Origin: Liriodendron chinense
Taxonomy: Eukaryota; Streptophyta; Magnoliopsida; Magnoliales; Magnoliaceae
DNA: 64,000 nt
NCBI GenBank assembly: GCA_003013855.2
Contig: ML058337.1
Span: 6,014,001-6,078,000, forward strand
Reading direction: 5' to 3'
Below the pieces are notes generated by a model that had not been told where the DNA came from, made no database searches, and worked only from the letters and a program-made list of their open reading frames with translations. Position numbers and translations under genes: made by a program. This document shows positions 35,101-45,372 of the stretch, in pieces (the stretch's first letter is position 1; every line of letters begins with the position of its first letter).

Positions 35101-35188
35101 TGCGTCCGCACAACCAAGCTGATCCCCGTGCAGGCATGATGTAGTTAGAAAGTCTCGAGGGACTACAAGTCAATCCTGATGTAGACAT
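23057..35188 (-). CDS. CPP1-like chloroplast J-like membrane protein, 4 exons
   Basis: Spliced frame of 283 residues from exons 35188-35037, 34908-34805, 24113-23669 and 23207-23057. All introns start GT and end AG, and the phases (2, 1, 2) match across every junction. Residues 1-~50 are Ser/Arg-rich with few acidics, like a chloroplast transit peptide. Residues ~95-148 form the J-like region (D-P-Y-K-R-L-G-I-S ... M-Q-K-F-H-E-R-K), which lacks the His-Pro-Asp motif of true J proteins. Hydrophobic segments lie near 182-199, 206-221, 235-257 and 264-280. This is the DUF3353/CPP1-like family. CPP1 itself stabilises protochlorophyllide oxidoreductase in plastid membranes. This copy looks closer to the less studied Arabidopsis paralogue (At3g51140, from memory), so its exact role is inferred. 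Start choice: an in-frame ATG nine codons upstream is possible. The reading frame is intact despite a 10.7-kb intron full of transposons. Confidence 0.9.
23669..24113 (-). CDS. CPP1-like exon 3 (J-like region and first membrane segments)
   Basis: 445 bp after acceptor GGCTGCAG. It carries the whole J-like region and two hydrophobic segments. The donor is ATGG|GTACGT. It is open throughout and strongly conserved in character. Confidence 0.95.
24494..25219 (+). repeat. 5' LTR of the intronic Ty3 element
   Basis: It starts TGATGTAGAG and ends GCGTTA, where the 3' copy has GCGTCA, so the terminal CA is mutated here. Confidence 0.85.
25222..25233 (+). promoter_or_regulatory. Primer-binding site (initiator tRNA-Met type)
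   Basis: TGGTATTAGAGC begins two bases after the 5' LTR. The usual plant sequence is TGGTATCAGAGC, so there is one mismatch. Confidence 0.75.
25255..26515 (+). pseudogene. Ty3 gag remnant with CCHC zinc knuckle
   Basis: Open pieces at 25221-25475, 25782-26195 and 26087-26515 lie in different frames. The last holds C-Y-R-C-G-Q-P-G-H-R-S-N-M-C, the nucleocapsid zinc knuckle that binds element RNA, followed by an acidic tail. A 28-G run disrupts the region before the knuckle. Confidence 0.75.
26103..26130 (+). repeat. 28-G homopolymer after (TG)n
   Basis: A short (GT)n run passes into 28 uninterrupted G within gag. No related gag I know has glycine runs here. Confidence 0.9.
26519..26716 (+). 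pseudogene. Ty3 protease remnant
   Basis: V-I-I-D-G-G-S-S-E-N-I-V-S is the aspartic protease active-site region (D-G/S-G). It is cut off from gag and RT by stops and frame changes. Confidence 0.65.
26988..27737 (+). pseudogene. Ty3 reverse transcriptase remnant
   Basis: A 249-codon open segment. It has the pre-RT H-Y-I-D-L-V-P-G-A-S-L-P-N-R-P, V-P-A-L-L-T-P-K-K-D-G-S-W, F-S-K-L-D-L-R-S-G-Y-H-Q-I and the catalytic V-Y-F-D-D-I-L, all in Ty3 order. The frame is lost in the duplicated segment that follows. Confidence 0.85.
27626..28129 (+). repeat. 251-bp tandem duplication across the RT/RNase H junction
   Basis: 'gtgaagcatctca' at 27627 recurs at 27878, and 'ccatcgtg' closes both units at 27878 and 28129. 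The period is 251 bp, which is not a multiple of three, so the duplication breaks the frame by itself. The copies differ at several positions. Confidence 0.9.
28214..28699 (+). pseudogene. Ty3 RNase H remnant
   Basis: A 161-codon segment with F-Y-S-E-K-L-S-E-A, Y-V-V-V-Q-A-L-R-H-W-R-H and K-V-V-D-A-L-S-K-R. At two sites where the family has catalytic Asp (C-D-A-S and D-H-x-A-L) this copy has Asn (C-N-A-S, N-H-Q-A-L), so it is expected to be inactive. Confidence 0.75.
28868..29830 (+). pseudogene. Ty3 integrase remnant
   Basis: M-D-F-V-L-G-L-P and the core V-F-D-R-F-S-K-M-A-H-F are seen in 28868-29272. The C-terminal part near 29595-29822 (K-I-G-P-V-P-I-L, F-N-V-E-D-L-Y-E-Y-H) lies in another frame. 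Catalytic positions are altered (S-Y instead of S-D, and Lys for the final Glu). I see no chromodomain. Confidence 0.7.
29850..30553 (+). repeat. 3' LTR of the intronic Ty3 element
   Basis: TGATGTATAGC to CCCGCGTCA, 704 bp, immediately followed by the CAAAG duplication. Confidence 0.9.
30720..30872 (-). mobile_element. 5'-truncated LINE 3' tail (153 bp)
   Basis: On the minus strand it reads 'ttttgtatattttggctttg' then 'ccttttaatgaaattatc' into a short A-rich end, the standard tail of plant L1 LINEs. It is flanked by a perfect 11-bp duplication CACCTGTTTTA (30709-30719 and 30873-30883). It lies in intron 2 of the CPP1-like gene. Confidence 0.8.
31395..31490 (+). mobile_element. Possible tRNA-derived SINE
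   Basis: A box-like TAACTCAATGG (31401) and B box-like GGGTTCAAGTTC (31443) are spaced as in a tRNA pol III promoter, followed by 'tacctatcaaaaatt' and an A run. There is no clear target-site duplication. It could be chance or an old tRNA-like scrap. Confidence 0.35.
32721..33675 (+). mobile_element. Solo LTR of a chromovirus-like element (955 bp)
   Basis: It starts TGACGAGGACATCAAG and ends CCTACGTCA, so the outermost five bases are inverted (TGACG/CGTCA). A perfect GAATA duplication flanks it (32716-32720 and 33676-33680). A TATA-like tttataaaa lies near 33150, followed by a CT-rich leader. The first 33 codons after the initial T are open, D-E-D-I-K-P-F-R-V-Y-Q-R-K-R-R then Y-L-W-L-D-D-G, matching the U3-coded tail of the 41366 element. 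It lies in CPP1-like intron 2. Confidence 0.88.
34805..34908 (-). CDS. CPP1-like exon 2
   Basis: 104 bp between CTGCAG and ACTG|GTAATG. It codes N-H-W-M-G-S-T-H-R-Y-G-F-Q-Q-A-L-M-I then K-S-A-M-D-A-S-F-G-D-M, the conserved segment before the J-like region in this family. It ends with one base (G), completed by exon 3. Confidence 0.85.
35037..35188 (-). CDS. CPP1-like exon 1 (transit peptide)
   Basis: Codes for 50 residues beginning M-S-T-S-G-L-T-C-S-P, plus two bases of the next codon. The donor is ACAG|GTATAT. The following exon supplies the third base (AGA, Arg). Intron 1 is only 128 bp. Confidence 0.8.
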
Positions 35189-36700
35189 CTTGAAGAATAG
35201 CCAAACAATTGTCATTGAAGTGCTAGTTTGAGAGTCACCAAATAAGAGAACAAAAACCAACCACAACAGAAAATTTATGCCCATGCTTATTCACAATGTT
35301 TTTTTAAACAAATTCATGTGATTTTCCAGAAAAGATACCTTTAGTAGACTCAACTTCACTCAAGCGATTGATGGTACCTGCAGATATAGCATCAAAGGAT
35401 GAGATCTGCATCTCAATTATATTGAGTATTATGGACTATATCAAACAAGCCAAGAATGTGTGCTTTCAATCTAATAAATGAAGTTCATAACAAAAACATA
35501 AAAAATAAAAAAATTAGCACACTCCCAACCCCCTTCCCCCAATAGAACTCACTTTTTAGAGATAATGATTATTTTTCTGGAATCTTTTCAGACCATTGCA
35601 GTGGTGCTTCAGTGGTTTTACGGTGGAAATCAGGAAAAATATCAGTTTTTGAATCATGGCTCAATCAGATTTTTCAAAGGGGGTGATCATAAAGGTTCGA
35701 AAGAGGAGTATATGCTTGGCATTTTAAGCCTAAAAATGATCTATTACTACTAAAAAGCCTAACACTGATCTATCTGGTGGTGTTTTCAGATCTGCGTGTC
35801 ATTGAAACCAACACAATTTAAATTCCCCCACAATTTCTGGGTTTCTTGCTGATTTCTAGACCATTTGAAAATTCCCTATCTAGTTTCGCACAATCTCAGC
35901 AACATCATGATTAATTTCAAGACTGTTGTTATGCTCCTTCAAAGATCTGTAAGTGGCCAAGAGATTTATTCACCTTTTGCTCTGCTTTAATTTCTTTGGT
36001 TGATTCAATGGTGTTTGATCATGCTTGATGGAAAGAATTACACCCATTAATATTTCTTTAGAACTGTCTCATGGGTCATGCATTGTCTTCTTTTTTTTTT
36101 TTTTTTAAGAAATAACTGTGATTTATTAGAAAAATGCCGAACTGTCTCATGGGTCATGCATTGTCCAGGTCGATGGTTTTATGAAAAGAACTGGTCAAAT
36201 TAAAGGAATTTTATTAGTGAAAGAAAAAGAAAAGAAAAGAAATGGAGTTATTACTACAAGATTTTGACTCAGTAAACTTGGCTGGAAATTCCACTGGGAT
36301 ATGATTACCAACGTCTCAAATTGCGAAAGAAGCCTGGGCTTATCCGAGTAACCTGTCTGTAGTTGAATTTTGCTACAGCTATCCTACATATTGATATTTG
36401 TGTAGGTGCCAAGAAGTTCGGACATCTTAAATATTCAAATGAGTGATGACAAATATTGTGAATTACATTGATGGATCCATAATTTACTATTCTATAAGAT
36501 TTTAACAAATAGCGGCCAAACACTTTGAATAATTGTCATTACTGAAACCATGACTTACAGTTAAGAGGGTCAAACTATTCGGCACTATAATATACAGAAC
36601 AGAGTCAGCTCTTTCAATTCCTGATGGTGCTATGGCTTGAATTTTAGCAGATTAATTGGTCTGCCAATCCCCTCTTTCCATCATCGATGGATCCTTAGCA
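35189..36700 (-). promoter_or_regulatory. 5' flank / likely promoter and 5' UTR of the CPP1-like gene
   Basis: Sequence upstream of the ATG on the minus strand. A candidate 5' UTR splice is visible: an acceptor-like CAAACTAG just before the start (about 35225) and a donor-like CTAAAG|GTATC about 110 bp further up. I cannot define the transcription start. A LINE tail with a 27-bp duplication sits at 36088-36138. Confidence 0.4.
36088..36138 (-). mobile_element. Very short LINE tail with 27-bp target duplication
   Basis: 51 bp that on the minus strand end in 'aataaatcacagttatttct' and an A run. A perfect 27-bp duplication (36061-36087 and 36139-36165, starting GAACTGTCTC) flanks it. This is a severely 5'-truncated target-primed insertion upstream of the CPP1-like gene. 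Confidence 0.85.
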
Positions 36701-36719
36701 GCGGTAACACAAAACAAAC

Positions 36720-38470
36720 TAGAGGGTAGTCTCTTACCTGTTAGAGACCAAGTGCGACAGACTCTATATTTGCTGCTATACTGTCATTTCCCTCCCTCCA
36801 GTTCCTTGAATCTATCCCCAAGGGGAGATCACCACAAGCAAAAAACGTACAGCCCTTCTCCCTCCTCTTAGACATCCAGCCCTTGGGAGAAAGAGAAGTA
36901 GAGAGAAAGGTGAGTGAGAGAGAGAAGGGCGAAAAAAGACTGGAGAGAAAACCACCCCTTTCTTCCATAGTGGTCTTAGCCAATCAAGATCCAATATCCA
37001 CCATTGATCTTCTTATCTAGCCTCACACTAGGGAAAGAAGAGGGCTTTTGGGTGATCTTCATTACCGGGGATAGAACAGGAAGAAAGATCAGCATTGACA
37101 AACCATTTCTTCACAAGGATTAAGGTACTAAGGGAGAAAGATCGGCATCGACAAACCATTTCTTCACAAGGATTAAGGTACCAAGGGAGAAAGATCGCCA
37201 TCGACAAACCATTTCTTCACAACGATTAAGGTACCTAAAGGAGAAAGATCGGCATCGACAAACCATTTCTTCACAAGGATTAAGGTACAATGGTCTAAAC
37301 CATCTGTTCTTCTTTTTATTGTGAAATTTGATATCTATATCATGGATGTAAAGATCCTTAAAATTAATATATTGATTTTGAAAAGTTTAATTCCGTCTTT
37401 CAAAAACTCCAATAAAAGTGGTATCAAAACGACTCATCGATATAGATTATCGATTTCTTTTTCTTCTTTTGTTTAACAATCTGACATGTCATTATGAGAT
37501 TTGATCCATTCAAAATAAAGTTAAGGTTGTCAGCAACCTTAGTTCAAATTTGAGACAGATCGAATCTACAGTTTGTCGGATCCTCATGTCATCCCTACCT
37601 TATTTCCTTTAACATCAAAAATAATATTCTAACAAAAAATAAAAATAAAATCAGGCAATATTATTCTATGTTTCAACTTTCAATCTACACCGATGGCGAT
37701 AATAGTAGATTTTAATAGGGGATCCAACAAACCATAGATCTAATCCGTCTCAAATTCAAAACTGAAGTAGCTGACAAGTGACAACCAACTATAATTTTAA
37801 TGGAGCGAATTTCAAGATCACGCATCAGATTGCTTGGATAAAAAATAACACAAAAACAGAAACCAATGATTACAATAATAGAACTGCCTTAGTACGAGTT
37901 TTGTAGGATTTTTCGAAAGACAGAATTAAACTTTCCAAAATCCTTATTTTAATTTAACAATCTTTACATCCATAACATGGATATCGCATAAATATCAAGT
38001 TTCAAAATTAAAAGAAAAATGGATGGTTTAGATCATTTTACCTCAATCCCGAAATAGTTTGCCAATATCAATCTTTCTCCATAGAGAAAGTCTCTCCTCG
38101 ATCTATTCCCGGTAAAGGAGATCACCCAAAAGCCCTCTCCTTTCTCTACCATGAGGCTCTCTCCTTTCTCTACCATGAGGCTAGAGAAGAAGATCAATGA
38201 TGGAGATTGGACCTTGATTGGTTAGGCTCAATATGAAAGAATAAGTGATCTCCGCTCTTCTTTTCTCTTTTTTTCTCTCTCACCTTTCTCTTTCTCCTCT
38301 CCATAGGGTTGGATGTCCAAGGGAGAGGGAGACCGACGAGACATTTTTAGCTTATAACAGCCATCCTTGGGAATAAGATAATGTATACATGAAAGAATTA
38401 GGGTCTCATTGGAGCAATATATGGTATTCATCACCCCCATAAGACTTTAGTAAGCCTCATATAAAAGTCA
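36720..38470. mobile_element. Long inverted-repeat (foldback) element, ~1.7 kb
   Basis: The left arm (~36720-37430) and right arm (~37890-38470) are complementary over several hundred bases. Matching pairs include 'gggcttttgggtgatctt' (37042) with the complement of 'ggagatcacccaaaagccc' (38118), and 'atcatggatgtaaag' with 'ctttacatccataacat'. The spacer of ~460 bp has no gene. The arms are unequal because the left one carries four copies of a 53-bp unit and the right only one. No target-site duplication was found and the ends are approximate. Confidence 0.75.
37082..37290 (+). repeat. 53-bp tandem repeat, four copies
   Basis: 'acaaaccatttcttcac' begins at 37098, 37151, 37204 and 37258 (period 53-54 bp). 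The opposite arm of the foldback element has a single diverged unit. Confidence 0.92.
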
Positions 38471-40258
38471 ATAAATGTACCTTATTTGTACTCCCAAATG
38501 AACCCCAATCCTTCCACATATAGTGCCATCTATCCTCTAGCCCAAGTCCCACAAGTACAGGGTTAAACATCATAGGAGATCTTGTTGGATATTAATCAAA
38601 CTTTATAATTGACTCAAAACACTTGAAAGAAAAATATCCATCGGTTGGATTTATTTCAAATACATTTTAGGGATCATTTTGACTATCAACTGGACTTAAC
38701 AAGTATGGTGAACATCTAAAAGTGGGTTACAATATAATAATGTAACGGCCGGAATTTTTACAAAACTCAGGCCCAAAAATCCTCGAGAAAATTTTCGCTA
38801 AAACTTTTATTTTATTTTTTTGAATTATTAATCTTAATTTATGTGCATGTTAAACCCATATAACTTGCATAAACTAAATCTAGAACTCTGAACAAGACAA
38901 AACCCTATATGATGTCCAGTCACGATGTTCGAACCGTAAATTTATAGTATCGAGACCTAGATCAAAAGATCTACTGTCCATCCAATTCATAACACACCGA
39001 AAGATGATCTAACCCTCGATCACATTGATCAGACCGTCGAATTCAAAGATCGACCGTCCAAGACCACGTAAACTAACCTAGAAATACCTCGAACAGCCGA
39101 GGGAACGATTTGGATTAATTTGAAGAAGATCTGACCATTGAAACACTTAAAACATGACAAATGGATGATAAAACACAGCGTGTGGCCCACCTCGAAGTCC
39201 AATCTACACCATAAAAATCCCCTGGGCCACACATTGGACGGTCTAGATCATCCATCTAGTCCATATTGGACCCTACACAAAAGAAAAAAAAATTAAAAAC
39301 TCACTTGAGTTCAACTCGGTCAACACCAGCTAACCTGGTCAAACCCGACTACCTGACAAAAATCGGAGACGGAAGCCCGTCTCTTTCTTCCAACAGGTTT
39401 ACTGCGCCCAGCTCGTTCGAACGATCATTTGATCGTGGGCCCCACAATGATCATTAGACCAATGATCTGAGCTGTCCATCACATGTGGAACATAGTTATG
39501 ATCCCAACCATGTGAACCACACAGGGTTTTTGCACACACATGCGTGAGCACGAGTTTTGTTACAACCCGCCGGTTGCGCGTGAAGTCAAGTTCGAAAGCG
39601 GTCCCACTCCGAATCAAATCTCTTGCAATTCAGGAGACGTTTTCTCCCTAATCCTCAACTATAGGATGCTGGAATCCCAGCCGTCCATCCCAAATGACTC
39701 GGATCACCCAAGAACCAAAATCGGAGTCGTTTTCTTCCCGCCAAAGAACTTCTGATGCAGTCAAGATTGGATTATGGCCATACACATCTACTCAGGATCA
39801 TCTCATGCGTCCAAAGAGAATCCCAGAAAGCGTATGATAGCTAGAAGTGTAACCGAATACACTCCATCATGTGCACCTGGAGCTACACACAAGAAACATA
39901 CGAAAAAACTAAAAACCCGGAACCCATCGACTTTTCGATCAAAACCACCCAAAAAGTAGGTCCCACAGGCTTTGCAGGACCCATCCAAGTTGTCCAGACG
40001 AATCAGATTTTGAAACTAGCAGTCCGCATGAAAATCGCCATTGGAGGCGAGGTCATCTTCCTCAATCGTTAGTAGGGCATTGTTTGGCTCTGTTTTCTTC
40101 GACCCGATCTTCGCTTTTAAGAGTTTAGAAACTCCAAACCAATCTCGGTCGTTGAGAGGCTAAGAAAAAAACACTTCGCATGGATCGCAATCCACGTGTG
40201 CGCACCACTTGAAACCCGACGCAGGCTTCTTGGACCTGACTCGTTCGAGTCAGGGGTC

Positions 40259-40266
40259 TATAAATA
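40259..40266 (+). promoter_or_regulatory. TATA box in the giant LTR
   Basis: TATAAATA follows GGGTC and precedes 'gaactccccccatcc' and a GA-rich stretch (40299-40350), a typical LTR core promoter context. Confidence 0.55.
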
Positions 40267-41365
40267 GAACTCCCCCCATCCATACCACTTTTCGATCGGA
40301 GAGAGAGAGAGAGAGATCGTGAGAGAGATCGTGAGAGAGAAAATCTCAAGGGAGAGAGAGTGTGGCACCTCCATCGCTGCTGGGTTTCGTTGCCGAATTC
40401 CTCACCAAGTCCACAACTCAAGTTGAGTCTGAGCTTCTTCAAACATTGGTCTGAGTCCAAAGACCTCTGGACTTCCAAAGAAGAGAGAAGAAACCCGTCA
40501 AAAAGAAGATATAGCCACTGACATTGCCTCTTTTGTCTCCACCGAGTCGGACAACGAATCGACTCGCTAACCCTTTTAGTGCCGCAATTCCAGCAACTTG
40601 CTGGTTAAGAATCCTTCTTCGGTTGCTAAGTTCTGAAGAGAGAGGAGGGAAGAAGGAGGAAGAACCAGTTGTTCAGGTTTTTGCCAATCGACTCGACTCG
40701 TCTCGTTAAGCCAAGTTTGGACCAGCTATTAGTGCATGCGGGAGGGTGGTTGCTGCCCTCATTCATTCTCCGGAGCACCGGAAGCACCTCAGGTTGATCC
40801 CAAGTCGGATCAAGTCAAGACAAAGCGGATTTTTTTACATATAGCCGAGTCGAATCGCAATCAACCGAGTTTCATCAACCTACAACCAATCTCAGTTGTT
40901 CTCGACAAAAGGTAGGCCCTTAAACCTCCTAGGATGCGTGATTTAAATCCTTTCATTGAAACTTAACTCCATGTTTCCTCAATTTGAGACGTAGATTAGC
41001 AATCCAATCTAATCTCTAACCCAACAAGGTGTGTCGTAATGCAACCTAATGGCATGGAATTCCCCATTTTAGAGTTAAATTCAGCCTTCGTTGCGTTCAC
41101 CTTCATTCCACATCTTCTGATTGAAAATCGCCTCACAAGGTGAGGAGATCCCCTTAAGTTTTCCTCCCAAATTCCTATTCTAGCTGTAGTTTGGATTTTG
41201 ATTTGAAATGTACCTCACATCTGTTTAAATTTCCATGATTGGTTAGAATTGATTGTGGCTTCCATTTTTAGCTTACAAGTTGGCATGAACTTTGCATTCC
41301 ATGTTAGTTAGATTTGTGTTTGGTTTCATCCCTAGTGTATTAATCCATGTATGTGTATAACATTT

Positions 41366-42230
41366 TGATGCGGACATCAGTGGTGCACCCTTTAGAGTGT
41401 ACCAGAGGAGGCGACGTCGCAGATCGAGTGTTGGAGCAGACGAGTTGATGTGGATGGACGCCGGGCCCATTGGGCCCATTTTTTGACGCGTTACGAGTAC
41501 GCGAGTTGCAGGATCGCGCAGGAGCATCATGACCGCTGGACGGATTTACATTTAGGCGCTTTTCTATTTATTTCCTTATTTCTAGGCGCTTTAGTGTCGT
41601 TATTTACTTTAGACGTTTTTATGTTATTTCTTTGGTTTTCAGGCACTTTAGTGCACTTTTTTTATTTCGCAGCTTATATATACTGTAAGAACCCTATTTC
41701 GAATTTATTGAATGAATAGAAAATTCGTGAGTTTCTTCCTCTTTGTTGAGAGATTAGGGTTTCAGGATTGGCCCTCGGGTGTTGAGGATTCCACCCCGGA
41801 GTTTCCGTTTTCTCTTCTCTCTTTCTTCAAGGTGCGAGGAAAGGTAAGCTTCTTTTGATTCCTAATTCGTACTTCATGATAACCCATTGTTTTTCGACAT
41901 CCCTCGTCCTTTTCTGAACCCCCCCCCCCCCCCCCTTTTGGTACGATCGAAAAGAGGGATGCCTAGCCACGATAACCGGATCCAAACTTGACTGTGGACT
42001 GGTCTATGCTAGATCTGGGATATCCTCATATCCCTAGATCCTCCCTATTTTACGATTTTATATGGTTTTATGCAAAGGGGCATGATCCGGACGGACGGAA
42101 TTCATCTTCGTGTTGAGATTTGTTAGTTTCCTCTGATTGAAAGTAGTTAGTTTCGTAATTTTATTATTTGAATATCTTCCAACTTGATATACATGCATCT
42201 AGGGTTAGATCATCACATGCCCCTGCATCA
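41366..42230 (+). repeat. 5' LTR of the young Ty3 element
   Basis: 865 bp. TATATATA at 41675 is the likely TATA box. A 17-C run lies at about 41919-41935. It lacks CATGGAGC that is present in the 3' LTR. Confidence 0.93.
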
Positions 42231-42234
42231 ATTT

Positions 42235-42245
42235 TGGTATCAGAG
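42235..42245 (+). promoter_or_regulatory. Primer-binding site, initiator tRNA-Met
   Basis: TGGTATCAGAG begins four bases after the LTR and matches the usual plant initiator-tRNA-Met complement. Confidence 0.85.
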
Positions 42246-42653
42246 AAAAGGTTCCTAGCGTAGGTCAGTTTACCCAAAATTTCCTTTTTCGGTGATTTTT
42301 TTTCAAAGGAATCGGATATCCCAAATCGAAAAAATCGTAGGCCTTTCGGGCGCTCCGCCCCGAACCCCGGGCAGGGGCGCGCCGCCCCCTGCACCCCTAG
42401 CGAGCTGACCGCGCAGCTCGACCCGCGTCCAACTCTGCGTAGGGGTCATAGTTCGTTGAGTTCAGTTAGCCTTTTTTTTTTTTTTTTTTTCTAGATTTTG
42501 TTGAGTCCTCATATAGATCTAGGCCACATAGAGCACGCTTTTTTTACATTGCATTGCACTGAACTAGGATAGTCAAAACTGCATTTAGATTTTACCTTTT
42601 TTTACACCTTTGCGCACCTAGATCTAGGGCCTTTCACATATCACTCCTGGTGT

Positions 42654-44052
42654 ATGCCTACGCGCACTGGTCGTAGGTTTGGTCTTCATAATACTATGGA
42701 ATCTAATCAAATTACCAAAGCTCTGGAGGGTCTAATTACGAGAATGGATCAGCAATTTCAGACCTTGAGAGGTGAGATCGCGCAGCAGTTTGCGCATCAG
42801 GATGATAGGTTCACACGTTTAGAGGAGAGGGTCACGCGCTTAGAGGATGGCATCCAGACCACCACTTTAAATGGTCCACAAGCAACCCCCGACACTGGGG
42901 CAGTCGATCAGTCCCAAGTTATGGGCCCTGATCCGCCTAGGGATGATTTGGGCGCAGGTCAGGTCCGTGGGCCTGGCAATGGACACGATGGGGCTCATCA
43001 TCAGCCACCCCCACAGATTCGTGATCCTGTTTTCCCCGCCCAGCGGGAGGGCCATGGTGAGGTGCGATATCCGCAACCTCAGAGATACCATGAGCAGGAC
43101 CCTGTTATTAGGGTCATGAAGGGCATCAAGGTTGACGCTCCTAGTTTTGATGGGAGACTGGACCCCAAAGTTTTTTCTGATTGGCTAGCAGACATGGATC
43201 ACTTCTTTCAGTGGCACGGTCTGCCAGACCCACAGCGGGTTAGATTCGCCAAGATGAAGTTGGTGGGCCAGGCAAAACTACATTGGGAAAATGTGGAGCG
43301 TCGCCGTGAGCGATCTAGAGAGGGGCCAGTTCTCTTTTGGATTAAAATGAAAGAACTGTTGCGAGAGAAGTATGTTCCCCTTTCTTATAAGCAGAGGCTG
43401 TTGGATCAATGGCACACTTTGCGCCAAGGATCCATGACGGTAACAGGAATACATTGCCAAGTTCGATGAATACATGATGAGGTGCGATGTAGATGAGGAC
43501 CCTGCTGTGGTTCTCTCCCGTTTTCGTATGGGCCTCAAGTTTGACCTCCAGCGTGAGCTCATGCCTCATATGGTCACCAGCTTAGAGCACGCTTACCAGA
43601 TGGTGCAGGAACTGGAGCACTATGTGCGCCAATCTCCTGCTAGAGGGTTTGAGATTCGACCTACTGTGCCTAGAGTAGCTCCGCAGGGAGCGAGACCTCA
43701 GGTCGGAAATCAACCCAGAGCTCAACCTGGCACCCAACCAGTCAATAGAAATCGAGGTAACAATGTGGCTGGACCAAGTACTAGGACTGCGATGCCAGGG
43801 CAGTGCTACCGCTGTGGTGGCATGGGTCACATTGCCGCAGAGTGTTCAAATAGGGGTGGGCGTATTGCCTTTGTTTCTGAACACTCTACAGAAGAAGAAG
43901 TGGCATATGAAGTTGAAGGTGACCAGAATGATGAGGAAATCATCGTCCAATCCCTTGAGCCGGCCAGTGATGCCGAGGATGATACTGTGGAGACTACCCC
44001 ACTTGCTGTGGTGAGATGCGCTTTGGCCCAGGTGAAGCAAAGTGAGGATTAG
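42654..44052 (+). pseudogene. Ty3 gag, frameshifted
   Basis: ATG at 42654. Residues ~20-65 look like a coiled coil (R-M-D-Q-Q-F-Q-T-L-R-G-E-I ... R-L-E-E-R-V-T-R-L-E). The capsid-like retrotransposon gag region follows (P-S-F-D-G-R-L-D-P-K-V-F ... L-H-W-E-N-V). One extra G near 43446-43447 shifts the frame. The second part (43474-44052) holds the zinc knuckle C-Y-R-C-G-G-M-G-H-I-A-A-E-C. A TAG at 44050-44052 ends this part where the frame otherwise continues into the protease. Gag forms the particle and binds RNA. Confidence 0.85.
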
Positions 44053-45372
44053 CGCAGAACCACTATCTTCCATACTTACGCCAAGTGTGGAGATAAGAGT
44101 TGTAAAGTGATCATCGACAGCGGGAGCTGTGAGAATGTAGTTTCTCCAAGTACTTTGAGTCGCTTGGGGTTGAAGCCAGTCCCTCACCCCAACCCATACC
44201 GAGTTTCTTGGGTTGATGCGACATCCCTTCCTGTGACTCAGCGATGCCTTGTTCCAATTGAATTCGGACCATACAAGGACAAGTTGTGGTGTGATGTGGT
44301 CACGATGGACGTTGGCCATATCATCTTGGGAAGGCCATGGCTCTTTGACAAAGATGTCACAATATTCGGGCGTACGAATAATTGTGTGTTTAAACACGAA
44401 GGAAAGAAGCTTGTCTTGAGCCCGCTCCCTCCCAAATCGTCCACAGGAGAGAAAGATGTTGCGTCTCCAGGCAGTTCTAAGAGTCAAAGGGCACCTCAGT
44501 CGAAGTCTCTCCACATCATAGATGCTAAGGAGTTTGAGAGAGAGGCCAAAGCTGGGACTATGGTGTACGTTTTACTGGCTAGAGAGAGTACATCCGAGGT
44601 TGCTATAGGGTTACCCCAGGAGGTTCGTTCAGTCCTAGAGGAGTTTCGGGATGTCTTCCCTGAGGACCTTCCCGACGAGCTCCCACCGATGCGGGACATT
44701 CAGCATGCGATAGATCTTGTCCCAGGGGCGACCCTACCAAACCTCCCTCACTACAGAATGAATCCCACCGAACATGCCGAGTTGAAGAGGCAAGTGGATG
44801 AATTGCTTAAAAAGGGATTTATTCGTGAGAGTATGAGCCCGTGCGCCGTGCCTGCGCTTCTTACACCAAAGAAAGATGGCACGTGGCGCATGTGTGTCGA
44901 TAGTAGAGCCATAAACAAGATTACTGTCAAGTATCGGTTTCCCATCCCGAGGCTTGATGACATGCTTGACATGATGGCCACCTCTACTATCTTTTCGAAA
45001 ATTGACCTCAAGAGTGGTTATCACCAAATTCGTGTTCGCCCAGGAGATGAGTGGAAGACTGCCTTCAAGACGAAGAACGGGCTGTATGAGTGGTTGGTTA
45101 TGCCCTTCGGGTTAACCAATGCTCCAAGTACATTTATGAGGGTGATGACCCAGGTGCTGCGACCCTTTATGGGTAAGTTCTTAGTTGTGTACTTCGATGA
45201 TATCCTCATCTATAGTACGTCTCCTACCCAGCACCTTGAACACTTGAGGCAGGTCTGCAATGCCCTGCGAGCAGAAAAGCTTTATGCGAACCTTAAGAAG
45301 TGTTCCTACTTGACTTCCAGAGTTATCTTCCTGGTTCGTTGTGTCGTCAGAGGGTATGTCTGCAGACCCTGA
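44053..45372 (+). pseudogene. Ty3 protease and reverse transcriptase, interrupted
   Basis: It is open from the TAG to 45372. The protease active site is V-I-I-D-S-G-S-C-E-N-V. RT motifs are V-P-A-L-L-T-P-K-K-D-G-T-W-R-M-C, F-S-K-I-D-L-K-S-G-Y-H-Q-I and V-V-Y-F-D-D-I-L-I-Y, with catalytic Asp residues present. A one-base loss near 45333 shifts the frame just after the RT core. Confidence 0.88.

Noticed and set aside
40125..40478. 117-codon minus-strand frame with a Ser/Leu repeat
   Set aside because: It reads the GA-rich leader of the giant LTR on the wrong strand.
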